Positions 7,319 through 15,366 of a stretch of 17,737 nucleotides of DNA are shown one piece after another. Position 1 is the stretch's first letter. Each line of letters begins with the position of its first letter. Below the pieces are notes generated by a model, which saw only the letters and a list, made by a program, of their open reading frames with translations, was not told the DNA's origin and did no database searches. The stretch spans positions 1 through 17,737 of the forward strand of contig JAJYWT010000064.1 of NCBI GenBank assembly GCA_021791345.1, written 5' to 3'. The stretch is from a bacterium (GTDB taxonomy: Bacteria; Chloroflexota; Dormibacteria; UBA8260; Bog-877). Both the position numbers and the translations under genes were made by a program.

Positions 7319-8239
7319 ATGAGCAGCTGGCCGGCTTCGATCACGCCTTCAACGGTCCCAGATCAGGTGGCGACTCTGGACCAGGTGGGGGTGGCGGCCC
7401 GAGCCCGGCTGTTCGCCAGCCGCTCTGTGAAGCGCAGCTCCAAGCTCTTCGCCTGCAACCTCATCATCGCCTGCACCGACCTCACCACCCTGGAGGGGTC
7501 AGACACAAAAGGCCGGGTGGAGATGCTCTGCGCCAAGGCGCTTCATCCCCGGCCGGACGACCCCTCCATCCCGCCGGTCGCCGCGGTCTGCGTGTACCCG
7601 GCCCAGGCTGCCACGGCCCAGCGGCGGCTGCGGGGGAGTTCGGTGAAGGTGGCGGCGGTGGCGACGGGATTTCCCAGTGGCCAGGTGCCGACGAAGGTGA
7701 AGGTGGCCGAGGCGGAGATCGCGGCGCGGCACGCCCAGGAGATCGACATGGTGATGGATCGTGGCGCCTTCCTGGAGGGGCGGTACCGGGACGTGCAGAG
7801 CGAGATCGCGGCGGTCAAGGAGGCGATCAAGGACGGCCACCTGAAGGTCATCCTGGAGACCGGTGAGCTGGGGGGCCTGGATCAGGTCCGGCGGGCGAGC
7901 TGGCTGGCGATGGAGGCTGGCGCCGACTTCATCAAGACCTCCACCGGGAAGATCCAGCCCGCCGCCACCCTGGAGGTGGCCGTGGTGATGCTGGAGGCGA
8001 TTCGCGACTTCGCCTGGGCGACCGGGAGAGAGGTCGGCTTCAAGCCCGCCGGGGGGATCCGCAACACCAAACAGGCGATCGCCTACCTGGTCGCGGTCAG
8101 CGAGATACTCGGTGATCGCTGGCTCACCCCGCAGCGGTTTCGCATCGGGGCATCGTCGCTGCTCAACGACGTGCTGATGCAGATCTACAAGGAGCGTTCC
8201 GGTGGCTACCAGTCCCCCGAAGACTTCACCCAGGCCTGA
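7319..8239 (+). CDS. deoC: Deoxyribose-phosphate aldolase
   Basis: This 306-aa class I aldolase cleaves 2-deoxyribose-5-phosphate to glyceraldehyde-3-phosphate and acetaldehyde. The TIM-barrel motifs are complete. ACTDLTTLEGSDT is at residues 51-63. ATGFPSG is at 115-121. The Schiff-base lysine K206 is in ADFIKTSTGK, and the second active-site lysine K242 is in GFKPAGGIR. RIGASSLLND at 275-284 forms the phosphate-binding end. It has an N-terminal extension of roughly 40 residues over the E. coli-size enzyme (about 260 aa), as in many long-form DeoC proteins. The ATG at 7319 has no ribosome site but sits just after a -10-like CATAAT. The 3' end overlaps the ALDH gene by 38 bp and carries that gene's ribosome site. 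Confidence 0.96.
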   Translation: MSSWPASITPSTVPDQVATLDQVGVAARARLFASRSVKRSSKLFACNLIIACTDLTTLEGSDTKGRVEMLCAKALHPRPDDPSIPPVAAVCVYPAQAATAQRRLRGSSVKVAAVATGFPSGQVPTKVKVAEAEIAARHAQEIDMVMDRGAFLEGRYRDVQSEIAAVKEAIKDGHLKVILETGELGGLDQVRRASWLAMEAGADFIKTSTGKIQPAATLEVAVVMLEAIRDFAWATGREVGFKPAGGIRNTKQAIAYLVAVSEILGDRWLTPQRFRIGASSLLNDVLMQIYKERSGGYQSPEDFTQA

Positions 8240-9725
8240 CCTCCCCGCCGAGCCGGCGGCGGACCGGGCCGCGGAGCCCGAGTTCCCCGCCCGCCTCTTC
8301 GAGTACGCGCCCGCGCCGGAGTCCACTGAGCACGTTCGGCTGGATGACACGTATGGGCTCTTCATCGGCGGGCGGCTGGTGGCTCCGCACTCCCGGCGTC
8401 ACCGCCCGACCGTCAATCCGGCGACCGAGGAGGAGCTCGCCCAGGTGGCGGAGGCGGACGCGACCGACGTGGATCGCGCGGTTGCGGCCGCCGCTGAGGC
8501 GTATCTGCCCTGGTCCCGGCTCTCCGGCCGCCGGCGTGCCCGCTACCTGTTCCGGCTCGCGCGGCTCGTGCAGGAGCGCGCTCGGGAGCTGGCGGTGGTG
8601 GAGACGCTGGATGGCGGCAAGCCGATCCGGGAGGCGCGCGACTTCGACATCCCGACCGCTGCGCAGCATCTCTTCTATCACGCCGGTTGGGCCGACAAGC
8701 TGGAGTATGCCTTCGCCGGCGCAAGGGCCCGGCCGCTGGGGGTCATCGGCCAGGTCATCCCCTGGAACTTCCCGCTGCTCATGCTGGCCTGGAAGGTGGC
8801 CCCGGCGCTGGCGACCGGGAACACGGTGGTGCTCAAGCCGGCCGAGACCACGCCGCTCACCGCCCTTCTCTTCGCGGACATCTGCCGCCAGGCCGAGCTG
8901 CCGGCGGGGGTGGTCAACATCATCACCGGGGGGCCGGAGGTGGGCGCGGCGCTGGTCCGCCACCCCGGGCTCGCCAAGGTCGCCTTCACCGGATCGACCG
9001 CGGTGGGCAAGGAGATCCAGCGGGTCCTGGCCGGATCCGGCAAGCGGCTCTCCCTGGAGCTGGGGGGCAAGGCGGCCCACGTGATCTTCGAGGACTCGCC
9101 CATGGACCAGGCGGTGGAGGGCGTGATCAACGGCATCTTCTTCAACCAGGGGCACGTCTGCTGTGCCGGCAGCCGGCTCTTGCTGCAGGAGTCGATCGCC
9201 GATCCGTTCTTGCGCCGCCTGCAGTTGCGGATGAGCCGGCTTCGGGTCGGCGACCCCCTCGACAAGAACACCGACGTCGGCGCCATCAACTCCCGCGCCC
9301 AGCTGGACCGTATCGAGGAGCTGGTGCGGGCGGGGGTGGAAGAGGGCGCGCGGCTGCATCAGGTGAGCTGCCGGCTGCCCGAGCGCGGCTTCTGGTTCCC
9401 GCCCTCCGTGTTCACCGGGGTCGCGCCGGCACATCGGATCGCTCGCGAGGAGATCTTCGGCCCCGTCCTGGCGGTGATGACCTTTAGGACCGCGGCGGAG
9501 GCGGTCGAGCTTGCCAACAACACCCGGTACGGCCTCTCCGCGGGGGTCTGGACCAGCAAGGGATCGCGCATCCTCTGGATGTCCCAGCGGCTGCGCTCGG
9601 GCGTGGTGTGGGCCAACACCTACAACCAGTTCGATCCCGCCGCGCCGTTCGGCGGCTACCGGGAGTCGGGATTCGGGCGCGAGGGAGGGGTGCAGGGCTT
9701 GGCGGAATACCTGGAGCTGCGATGA
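8202..9725 (+). CDS. Aldehyde dehydrogenase, catalytic partner (ALDH16-like N-terminal half)
   Basis: A 507-aa NAD(P)-dependent aldehyde dehydrogenase. The cofactor-binding part contains IPWNFPLLM, a KPAETTPLTAL segment and FTGSTAVGKEI. The general-base Glu is E286 in LELGGK. The nucleophile is C320 in NQGHVCCAGSR, where the usual Gln before it is His318. EEIFGPVLAVM and the closing PFGGYRESGFGREGG are also present. The leader with FEYAPAPES and YGLFIGG resembles ALDHs found beside deoC in other high-GC bacteria. The start is GTG at 8202, with AAGGAG at 8189-8194, seven nt upstream and inside deoC. The natural substrate is acetaldehyde released by DeoC (inferred from context). The stop overlaps the next start as ATGA, suggesting a fixed ratio of two subunits. 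Confidence 0.93.
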   Translation: MATSPPKTSPRPDLPAEPAADRAAEPEFPARLFEYAPAPESTEHVRLDDTYGLFIGGRLVAPHSRRHRPTVNPATEEELAQVAEADATDVDRAVAAAAEAYLPWSRLSGRRRARYLFRLARLVQERARELAVVETLDGGKPIREARDFDIPTAAQHLFYHAGWADKLEYAFAGARARPLGVIGQVIPWNFPLLMLAWKVAPALATGNTVVLKPAETTPLTALLFADICRQAELPAGVVNIITGGPEVGAALVRHPGLAKVAFTGSTAVGKEIQRVLAGSGKRLSLELGGKAAHVIFEDSPMDQAVEGVINGIFFNQGHVCCAGSRLLLQESIADPFLRRLQLRMSRLRVGDPLDKNTDVGAINSRAQLDRIEELVRAGVEEGARLHQVSCRLPERGFWFPPSVFTGVAPAHRIAREEIFGPVLAVMTFRTAAEAVELANNTRYGLSAGVWTSKGSRILWMSQRLRSGVVWANTYNQFDPAAPFGGYRESGFGREGGVQGLAEYLELR

Positions 9726-10540
9726 CCCGTCCGGCGGTCTCGAAGACGCCCAAGCTCTACATCGGGGGCGCCTTCGTGCGCTCCGAGTCCGGCCGGGTCT
9801 ACTGCCCCGAGGGTCCGGTCAACGTGCCCCGGGGATCCCGCAAGGACCTGCGCGAGGCGGTGCGGGCTGCCCGTGCGGCCCAGCCGGGGTGGGCGGGGCT
9901 CACCGCCTACAACCGGGGCCAGGTGCTCTACCGGGTGGCGGAGATGATGGAGTCGGCCAGGGGCTCCTACATGGCGACGCTCGGGGGCGGGCGCCGGGCC
10001 CAGCTCGAGCTGGACCTGTGCCTCGACGCCTTGGTCTTCTACGCCGGAGCCGCGGACAAGCTCTCCCAGCTGGGGGGAAGCGTCAACAGCGTCGCCGGTC
10101 CTTTCTTCAATTTCACCATCCCCGAGCCGATGGGGGTTGTATTCGTCGCCGCCGGCAACCGGCAGGCGCTGCTGCCGCTGGTCACCCACGTGGCGTCTGC
10201 GCTCTGCGGTGGGAACACCGTGGTCGCGCTGGTGTCGAGCACCAGACCGCTCCCAGGCCTCTTGCTGGCCGAGGCGCTGAGCACCGGGGATGTTCCCGGC
10301 GGGGTGGTCAACCTGCTGAGCGGGCTGCCGGAGGAGATCCTGGGGTGGGCCGCCTCCCACCGTGACATCGACCTCCTCGATTGCGGGGGCTGCGACCCGG
10401 AGCAGTGGCGGGCGGTGGCCCAGGCGGCGGCGGAGGCCGTGACCAGGGTGTTGCCTCCCCGCACGGAGTTGGTGCCCACCCCGCGGCTGGCCCTTGCCAC
10501 CATGGAGCTGAAGACGGTCTGGCACCCGACGGGTCTCTGA
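9722..10540 (+). CDS. Short ALDH-like protein without catalytic half (ALDH16 C-terminal-domain-like)
   Basis: The product is 272 aa from the ATG at 9722, which overlaps the preceding stop (ATGA). It follows the ALDH fold only through the cofactor-binding part: KLYIGGAFVRSESGR at residues 11-25, a GWAGLTAYNRGQVLYRVAEMM segment, PEPMGVVFVAAGN at 134-146, ALCGGNTVVAL at 160-170, and GDVPGGVVNLLSG at 189-201. Where a normal ALDH has 'FTGS', it reads IDLLDCGGCD. There is no LELGG Glu and no QGxxC nucleophile. It closes with a distinct ELKTVWHPTGL tail. It therefore cannot be an aldehyde oxidase alone. ALDH16 enzymes carry a catalytic ALDH domain followed by a non-catalytic ALDH-like domain, about 800 residues in total. 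These two genes sum to 779. It may be a structural partner subunit; degeneration is less likely because coupling and reading frame are intact. Confidence 0.8.
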   Translation: MTRPAVSKTPKLYIGGAFVRSESGRVYCPEGPVNVPRGSRKDLREAVRAARAAQPGWAGLTAYNRGQVLYRVAEMMESARGSYMATLGGGRRAQLELDLCLDALVFYAGAADKLSQLGGSVNSVAGPFFNFTIPEPMGVVFVAAGNRQALLPLVTHVASALCGGNTVVALVSSTRPLPGLLLAEALSTGDVPGGVVNLLSGLPEEILGWAASHRDIDLLDCGGCDPEQWRAVAQAAAEAVTRVLPPRTELVPTPRLALATMELKTVWHPTGL

Positions 10541-10555
10541 CCGCCGGGAGCCTTC

Positions 10556-11299
10556 CTAGGTCGCCCGGGCCGCCAGTGCGCGCAGACGGCCGGGCAGGGC
10601 GGGGTCGCCGTCGATGGAGAGGTTCTCCGGCCCCCGCCTGCCCCACCCGAACAGGTACAGGTCGGCGGCGGGCCCGGTGATCCTGCCCGCGGGATCGGCT
10701 GAGCTTCCCTCGCGCACCAGGATGTCATCACCTCCGAGGGTGACCACCCAGTCGCAGCGCTGGTCGGTGCCGTGCAGTTGGATCTCGGCCCTGGCCCCTT
10801 GGTCACTCAGCGGCCGCCCGGGCCTGGCCAGGAACACCTCGAGCAGCTCACCCACGCCGTCAGCTCCCACCTCAGGGCTGCAACCGGGCCGCGCGCCCGC
10901 TGCCAGCTCCGCATCAATCCGATGGATGACCGCCTCATGGGCCAGCCGGCGCGCCCAGAAGCCCGAGCTCTGATCGCGCTCATACCAGGACCAGAGTGGC
11001 GCCGTTGGTCCCATCGCGGCCAGCTGCTCGACCACCTCGCCGGCGAGCGCGACAACCCGCGGGCCCAACCCCTGGTCGGTGGGGGCGCTGCGCTCCCAGC
11101 TGGAGCGCTCCGGCGGGCTGGTCAGGCGCTGCCGGAACACCGGCAGCTTCTGGGCCAACACGTTGGCTACGTGGGCCAGCAGGTCGTTCCCGTTCCAGCC
11201 CGGGCAGGAGGGGATCTCCGCCTGGGGGCGATTCTCCAGAGTGGCGACCATGGCGGCCGCGTTGGCCTCGATCAAGGAGAGGTAATCCGTGTGCTCCAT
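10556..11299 (-). CDS. DinB/maleylpyruvate isomerase-like metal-dependent thiol protein (TIGR03083-type)
   Basis: A 247-aa protein of the mycothiol-dependent maleylpyruvate isomerase group. The N-terminal four-helix bundle contains SCPGWNGNDLLAHVANV (residues 31-47) with H43. A second signature, FWARRLAHEAVIHRIDAE, supplies E122 and H126. These match the His / ExxxH zinc triad of the family. The C-terminal part (about 150-247, with an ILVREGSSADPAG segment and a LSIDGDPALPGRL end) fits the MDMPI C-terminal domain. Members use mycothiol or similar thiols, but most are uncharacterised; the true substrate here is unknown. The ATG at 11299 is chosen from the motif-containing alignable start (MEHTDYL); no strong ribosome site precedes it. 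It converges on the ALDH-like gene with 15 bp between stops and diverges from metK. Confidence 0.82.
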   Translation of the reverse strand: MEHTDYLSLIEANAAAMVATLENRPQAEIPSCPGWNGNDLLAHVANVLAQKLPVFRQRLTSPPERSSWERSAPTDQGLGPRVVALAGEVVEQLAAMGPTAPLWSWYERDQSSGFWARRLAHEAVIHRIDAELAAGARPGCSPEVGADGVGELLEVFLARPGRPLSDQGARAEIQLHGTDQRCDWVVTLGGDDILVREGSSADPAGRITGPAADLYLFGWGRRGPENLSIDGDPALPGRLRALAARAT

Positions 11300-11339
11300 G
11301 GCTGGATGCCATGGTAGTTGGGCTGGTGTGACCGGGTAG

Positions 11340-11498
11340 ACCTGGGCCGCAGTGCGGCCCCTGGGCAGGAGAGCCCACCGTCCGGGAGGCCGAGGCGCCG
11401 GCCCGGGACCGGCGCCTCTGGTCAGCTGCTTCATATGATGGAGGGCACTCCGGACAGGAGAAGGCCCGCGGGTTGAAGCGGGTGGCTTCCGGTGGAGC
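11340..11498 (+). promoter_or_regulatory. Hairpin-rich region upstream of metK
   Basis: Five successive inverted repeats lie between the divergent MDMPI-like gene and metK. (1) GGGCCGC 11344-11350 pairs with GCGGCCC 11354-11360. (2) GGGC 11363-11366 pairs with GCCC 11373-11376. (3) A perfect 10-bp stem, GAGGCGCCGG 11392-11401 with CCGGCGCCTC 11409-11418, has a 7-nt loop. (4) GGAG 11440-11443 pairs with CTCC 11448-11451. (5) CCCGC 11465-11469 with GCGGG 11478-11482 is extended by GAAG 11460-11463 with CTTC 11486-11489. A TATGAT at 11434-11439 could be a -10 box but has no -35 partner. It may be a structured leader, a small RNA or promoter architecture. No known SAM riboswitch core was recognised. 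Confidence 0.45.
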
Positions 11499-11514
11499 AA
11501 GGAGGTAACACGTC

Positions 11515-12708
11515 ATGACCCCCAAGCGGGTAAAGCGGCTCTTCACCTCGGAGTCGGTCACCGAGGGACATCCCGACAAGATGGCCGACCAGATCTCGGA
11601 CGCGATCCTGGACGCGATCCTGGCCAAGGACCCCCTGGCGCGGGTCGCGTGCGAGACCGCCCTCACCACCGGCGCGGCGATCCTTCTGGGGGAGATCTCG
11701 ACCGACTGCTACGTGGACATGGCCAGGGTGGTCCGCGACACGGTTCGCGAGATCGGCTATGTCCGCGCCAAGTACGGCTTCGACTGGGAGACGTGCGGGG
11801 TCATGGTCTGCGTCGACGAGCAGTCTCCCGACATCGCCCGGGGGGTCGACCTCGGGGGGGCTGGGGACCAGGGGATGATGTTCGGGTACGCCTGCGACGA
11901 GACCCCCGAGCTGATGCCGGCGCCGATCCAGTACGCGCACCAGCTGGCGCGCCAGCTGGCCCTGGCGCGCAAGAGCGGACTGCTGCGGTGGGCCCGCCCG
12001 GACGGCAAGTCCCAGGTGACCGTGGAGTACGACCAGGACGGCCGTCCTCGTCGCATCGACACCGTCCTGATCAGCGCCCAGCACTCTGAGGACGCCGGAC
12101 CCGAAGAGGTCGAGCGGGGCATCCGCGAGCATGTCCTCAGGCAGGCGCTGCCGGACGGGATGGTCGACGACCAGACCCAGGTCCTGGTCAACCCCACCGG
12201 CCGGTTCGTCATCGGCGGGCCCCAGGGGGATGCCGGCCTCACGGGCCGGAAGATCATCGTGGACACCTATGGTGGGGCTGGGCGCCACGGGGGCGGAGCC
12301 TTCTCGGGGAAGGACCCCACTAAGGTGGACCGGTCGGCCGCCTATGGGGCTCGCTACGTGGCCAAGAACCTGGTGGCGGCCGGGCTCGCGCGCCGCTGCG
12401 AGGTCCAGCTCGCCTACGCGATCGGGGTGAGCCGTCCGGTGTGGGTGGGGGTGGAGACGTTCGGCACCGAGGCCGCGCCGCAGGATCAGATCGCCGCCCT
12501 GGTCGACGAGTACTTCGACCTCTCGCCGTCCGGCATCATCAAGGAGCTCCAGCTGCGCCGCCCCATCTACCGCCAGGTGGCGAGTTACGGCCACTTCGGC
12601 CGCAGCGACCTCGACCTCCCCTGGGAACGCACCCCCTATGCCGAGGAGCTGGGCCGCGAGGCCGGGGTCGAGCCCCCGGCAGAGGCTCGCGCCAGGGCCG
12701 CGACTTGA
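11515..12708 (+). CDS. metK: S-adenosylmethionine synthase
   Basis: This 397-aa enzyme makes S-adenosylmethionine from methionine and ATP. The N-terminal [19 protein letters not shown] carries the ATP-binding His and the Mg2+ Asp. [12 protein letters not shown] is the first PROSITE-type signature and [19 protein letters not shown] the second, with the glycine-rich loop and phosphate-binding lysine. Length and motifs are complete. The start is the ATG at 11515, with AAGGAGGT at 11499-11506, eight nt upstream, the strongest ribosome site in this part of the window. The stop TGA overlaps the next gene's TTG start (TTGA, 12705-12708), so it heads an operon with the GDP-mannose genes. That is an unusual pairing for metK. 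Confidence 0.97.
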   Translation: MTPKRVKRLFTSESVTEGHPDKMADQISDAILDAILAKDPLARVACETALTTGAAILLGEISTDCYVDMARVVRDTVREIGYVRAKYGFDWETCGVMVCVDEQSPDIARGVDLGGAGDQGMMFGYACDETPELMPAPIQYAHQLARQLALARKSGLLRWARPDGKSQVTVEYDQDGRPRRIDTVLISAQHSEDAGPEEVERGIREHVLRQALPDGMVDDQTQVLVNPTGRFVIGGPQGDAGLTGRKIIVDTYGGAGRHGGGAFSGKDPTKVDRSAAYGARYVAKNLVAAGLARRCEVQLAYAIGVSRPVWVGVETFGTEAAPQDQIAALVDEYFDLSPSGIIKELQLRRPIYRQVASYGHFGRSDLDLPWERTPYAEELGREAGVEPPAEARARAAT

Positions 12709-13823
12709 CGGTCCGCCCCGCCCCGACCTTGGAACCTCCCCCGAAGCTGGTCTCCGTGGTGCTGGCCGGGGGGGCCGGCACCAGGCTCTGGCCGAGGTCT
12801 AGGCGCTCGCGCCCCAAGCACCTTTTGCCCCTTGCCCCTGACGGCCGCTCATTGCTTCAGCATGCCTTCGAACGCGCTCGCGAGCTGGGGGGTGAGGTGC
12901 TGGTGGTGTCCTCCCGTGATCAGGCGGGCGAGGTGGCGCGCCAGCTTCCCGAGCTGGGAGCAGATCACCTGCTCCTCGAGCCCTCGGCTCGGGGGACCGG
13001 CCCCGCGCTGGCCTGGGCGGCACTGGTGGCAGAGCGGATGGTGCCCGGTGCGGTCATGGTCTCGCTGCACGCCGACCACCACATCCCGGACGCACAGGCG
13101 ACCTCGGTTCTGCTCTCCGCCGCATGGTGGGCGAAGCAGGCGCAGCTGCTGGTGGCGGTCGGGTTGCGGCCGAGCTGGCCCTCCTCCGGCTTCGGCTACA
13201 TCGAGATGGCCGGGGAGCTCACCCGTCCTCCCGGGCTGCCTGACGAGGCCCTGCCGCTGCGGGGCGCCATCGGTTTCACCGAAAAGCCGGACTCGGCCCG
13301 GGCCCGGGAGATGGTGGACTCTGGCGCGTTTCTTTGGAACACCGGCCTCTTCGCCTGGCCGGCAGAGCTCCTCCTGGAGGAGCTCTCCACGTTTGCCCCC
13401 CAACTCGTGGCCGGGGTGCGCTCGGCGGTGGCGGCACAGGGCAGTTTTGAGCCTGCGTGGGCAGAGTTGCCGGCCGGAGTCATCGAGCGGATGGTGCTGG
13501 AACGCAGCCAGCGGCTCGGGGTCCTGCCCAGCGACCTGCACTGGTCGGACCTCGGGTCCTACCGGGATCTGCAGCAGGTGGCGGTGGAGGCCGGCAGGTC
13601 GGATGACGCCGGCAACGTGGCGAGTGGCGATGTCCTGCTGGAGGACAGCCGGGACTGTTACGTCGACTCCGAGTCCGGACGCCTGGTGGTGGTGCTGGGC
13701 GGCGAGGACCTGGCGGTGGTGGACACCCCGGACGCGCTGCTGGTCTGCCCTTTGAACCGAGTCCAGGATGTGACCAAAGTGGTGGCGCGGCTGCGCCAGG
13801 AGGGACGCCAGGACCTCGTCTGA
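12705..13823 (+). CDS. manC: Mannose-1-phosphate guanylyltransferase
   Basis: The product is 372 aa and joins GTP and mannose-1-phosphate to GDP-mannose. The nucleotidyltransferase signature [15 protein letters not shown] followed by PKHL covers residues 20-40. [15 protein letters not shown] is the guanine/phosphate region. Further marks are [10 protein letters not shown], the FTEKPDSA sugar-binding segment, [10 protein letters not shown], and the metal-binding [13 protein letters not shown]. It is the short single-domain form, lacking the C-terminal isomerase cupin found in bifunctional enzymes; a separate cupin gene lies two genes downstream. The frame is open upstream within metK, but homology begins at about 12750. 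The TTG at 12705, overlapping the metK stop, is the most likely start, since the only nearer GTG codons would cut the glycine-rich loop strand. Confidence 0.93.
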   Translation: MTVRPAPTLEPPPKLVSVVLAGGAGTRLWPRSRRSRPKHLLPLAPDGRSLLQHAFERARELGGEVLVVSSRDQAGEVARQLPELGADHLLLEPSARGTGPALAWAALVAERMVPGAVMVSLHADHHIPDAQATSVLLSAAWWAKQAQLLVAVGLRPSWPSSGFGYIEMAGELTRPPGLPDEALPLRGAIGFTEKPDSARAREMVDSGAFLWNTGLFAWPAELLLEELSTFAPQLVAGVRSAVAAQGSFEPAWAELPAGVIERMVLERSQRLGVLPSDLHWSDLGSYRDLQQVAVEAGRSDDAGNVASGDVLLEDSRDCYVDSESGRLVVVLGGEDLAVVDTPDALLVCPLNRVQDVTKVVARLRQEGRQDLV

Positions 13824-13871
13824 CCGGCTCCGGTCCATGCGCCGACCGCGTGTTCAGGGTCCGGCGGTCCC

Positions 13872-13904
13872 TACAATTGGGGCGGCCGGCAGAGGTCAAG
13901 GAGG
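13872..13904 (+). promoter_or_regulatory. Possible -10 box and strong ribosome site deciding the mutase TTG start
   Basis: The 88-bp gap between manC and the mutase holds TACAAT at 13872-13877, a plausible -10 box, but no clear -35. AAGGAGG at 13898-13904 sits 7 nt before the TTG at 13912. That spacing fixes TTG as the start rather than any upstream codon in the open frame. An internal promoter within the operon is possible. Confidence 0.5.
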
Positions 13905-13911
13905 TGGGCTT

Positions 13912-15366
13912 TTGGCAACGCCAGAGATAAGTTTCGGCACCGACGGCTGGCGGGGTGTGGTGGCTGATGACTTCACCTACGCCAACGTCAGGGTGGTCAG
14001 TCAGGCGGTTGCCCAATACCTGGAGTCCATGACCGGCCAGGTGGTGGTGGGGCATGACACCCGCTTCTGCGGGGAGCTGTTCGCCGAGGAGGTCGCCCGG
14101 GTGCTGGCCGCCAACCACCGTCCCGTGCTGCTCCTGGATCGACCCGCACCGACCCAGGCCGCCGCCTGGATGGTTGTCCACTCCAAGGCCCTGGGCGGGG
14201 TCGTGGTCACCGCCAGCCACAATCCCCCGGAGTTCAACGGGCTCAAGTACAAGCCCGACTACGGGGGCTCGGCCTCCCCGGATATCGTCGCCCGGCTGGA
14301 GGAGGAGGTGCGCCGGATCCTGGCGGAGGACAGCGTCCGGGCCATGCCGATCGAGGAAGCCATGAGCCTCGGGCTGGTGGAGAAGGTGGACCCCCGTCCC
14401 GCCTACTTCGAACAGATCGGCAGGCTCATCGAGCTGGACCCGCTGCGCCAGGCGGGCTTGCACATCCTCCACGATGCGATGTACGGTGCCGGCGCCGGCT
14501 ACATCAAGGAGATCCTCCAGGGCGGCACCACCCGGGTGGACCAGCTCCACTGCGAACGCAACCCCGGCTTCGGGGGGATGCATCCCGAGCCGATCCCAGG
14601 CAACCTGGCTCAGGCCCAGAGCCTGCTGGATCAGGGTGGCTTCGACCTCGGCATCGCCAATGACGGCGACGCCGACCGGGTCGGGGTCTTCGACAACGAG
14701 GGCCGCTTCATCGACCAGCTCGAAGTCGCCACGCTCTTGCTCTGGCACCTATGCGAGAACCGGGGCTGGCGGGGACCGGTGGTGCGCTCGATCACCATGA
14801 CCAAGCGCCTCGACATCCTGGGCAAGCGCTACTCCTGTCCCGTGGAGGAGCTCCCGGTGGGCTTCAAGTATCTGGGGCCGCGGATGCAGGAGCTGGACGC
14901 CATCTTCGGCGGGGAGGAGTCCGGCGGATTCGGCTTTCGCGGCCACATCCCCGAGCGCGACGGCATCCTGAGCGGCCTCATGTTCGTGCAGATGGTGGTC
15001 ATGACCGGTAAGCCGCTGGCCGAGATCCGCCGCCACGTCGCCGACCTGGTCGGCCCCCACGCCTACGCCCGGCGCGACCATCGGTTCCAGCGGGATGCCT
15101 ACAAAGCCGCGCGCGAGCGTCTGCTTCATCGCATGGAGACCCAGCCGCTGGAGCGCGTGGGGCAGGAGAGGATAACCTCGGTCCGTTCCGACGATGGCTA
15201 CAAGTACTGGTTGGGGGAGGACTCCTGGGTGCTGGTGCGGATGTCGGGGACCGAGCCGCTGATGCGGGTGTACTGCGAGTCCACCGACCCGGCTCGGGTC
15301 CAGCGTCTGCTGGACGACTTCGAGGCCGAGCTGGGGGTGATCGGAGACGCCGCCGGCCATGGCTGA
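13912..15366 (+). CDS. Phosphohexomutase (phosphomannomutase/phosphoglucomutase family)
   Basis: A 484-aa alpha-D-phosphohexomutase. Domain 1 has FGTDGWRGVV near the N-terminus and the phosphoserine loop TASHNP, with S102 as the phosphoryl carrier. Domain 2 has the Mg2+ loop DGDADR (D251, D253, D255). Domain 3 has the sugar-specificity loop GEESGG at about 334-339, followed by FGFRGHIPERDGI. Domain 4 has the phosphate-binding RMSGTEP (R443-P449). Placement next to manC and a cupin isomerase indicates mannose-6-phosphate to mannose-1-phosphate conversion for GDP-mannose. The specificity loop does not exclude glucose or pentose phosphates, and it is the only sugar-phosphate mutase seen near the deo genes. 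TTG at 13912 is chosen from the AAGGAGG 7 nt upstream. The stop overlaps the cupin start by 8 bp. Confidence 0.94.
   Translation: MATPEISFGTDGWRGVVADDFTYANVRVVSQAVAQYLESMTGQVVVGHDTRFCGELFAEEVARVLAANHRPVLLLDRPAPTQAAAWMVVHSKALGGVVVTASHNPPEFNGLKYKPDYGGSASPDIVARLEEEVRRILAEDSVRAMPIEEAMSLGLVEKVDPRPAYFEQIGRLIELDPLRQAGLHILHDAMYGAGAGYIKEILQGGTTRVDQLHCERNPGFGGMHPEPIPGNLAQAQSLLDQGGFDLGIANDGDADRVGVFDNEGRFIDQLEVATLLLWHLCENRGWRGPVVRSITMTKRLDILGKRYSCPVEELPVGFKYLGPRMQELDAIFGGEESGGFGFRGHIPERDGILSGLMFVQMVVMTGKPLAEIRRHVADLVGPHAYARRDHRFQRDAYKAARERLLHRMETQPLERVGQERITSVRSDDGYKYWLGEDSWVLVRMSGTEPLMRVYCESTDPARVQRLLDDFEAELGVIGDAAGHG

Noticed and set aside
9700..9740. Programmed frameshift joining the two ALDH genes into one protein
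   Set aside because: No slippery heptamer or downstream structure is visible. The ATGA overlap already explains coupled translation.
11296..11314. Two CCATGG palindromes 7 bp apart near the start of the MDMPI-like gene
   Set aside because: They are short and partly fixed by the start codon context, with no further support as an operator.
11340..11514. A known SAM riboswitch upstream of metK
   Set aside because: Hairpins are present, but the conserved core sequences of the SAM-I, SAM-II, SAM-III and SAM-IV classes as I know them are not seen.
13837..13911. Upstream extension of the mutase frame to 13837
   Set aside because: AAGGAGG at 13898-13904 lies inside it at ideal spacing to the TTG at 13912, and the extension has no homology-like content.
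13480..14748. Minus-strand open frame of 422 codons opposite manC and the mutase
   Set aside because: It covers the phosphoserine and Mg2+ loops of the mutase on the other strand and shows no domain of its own.
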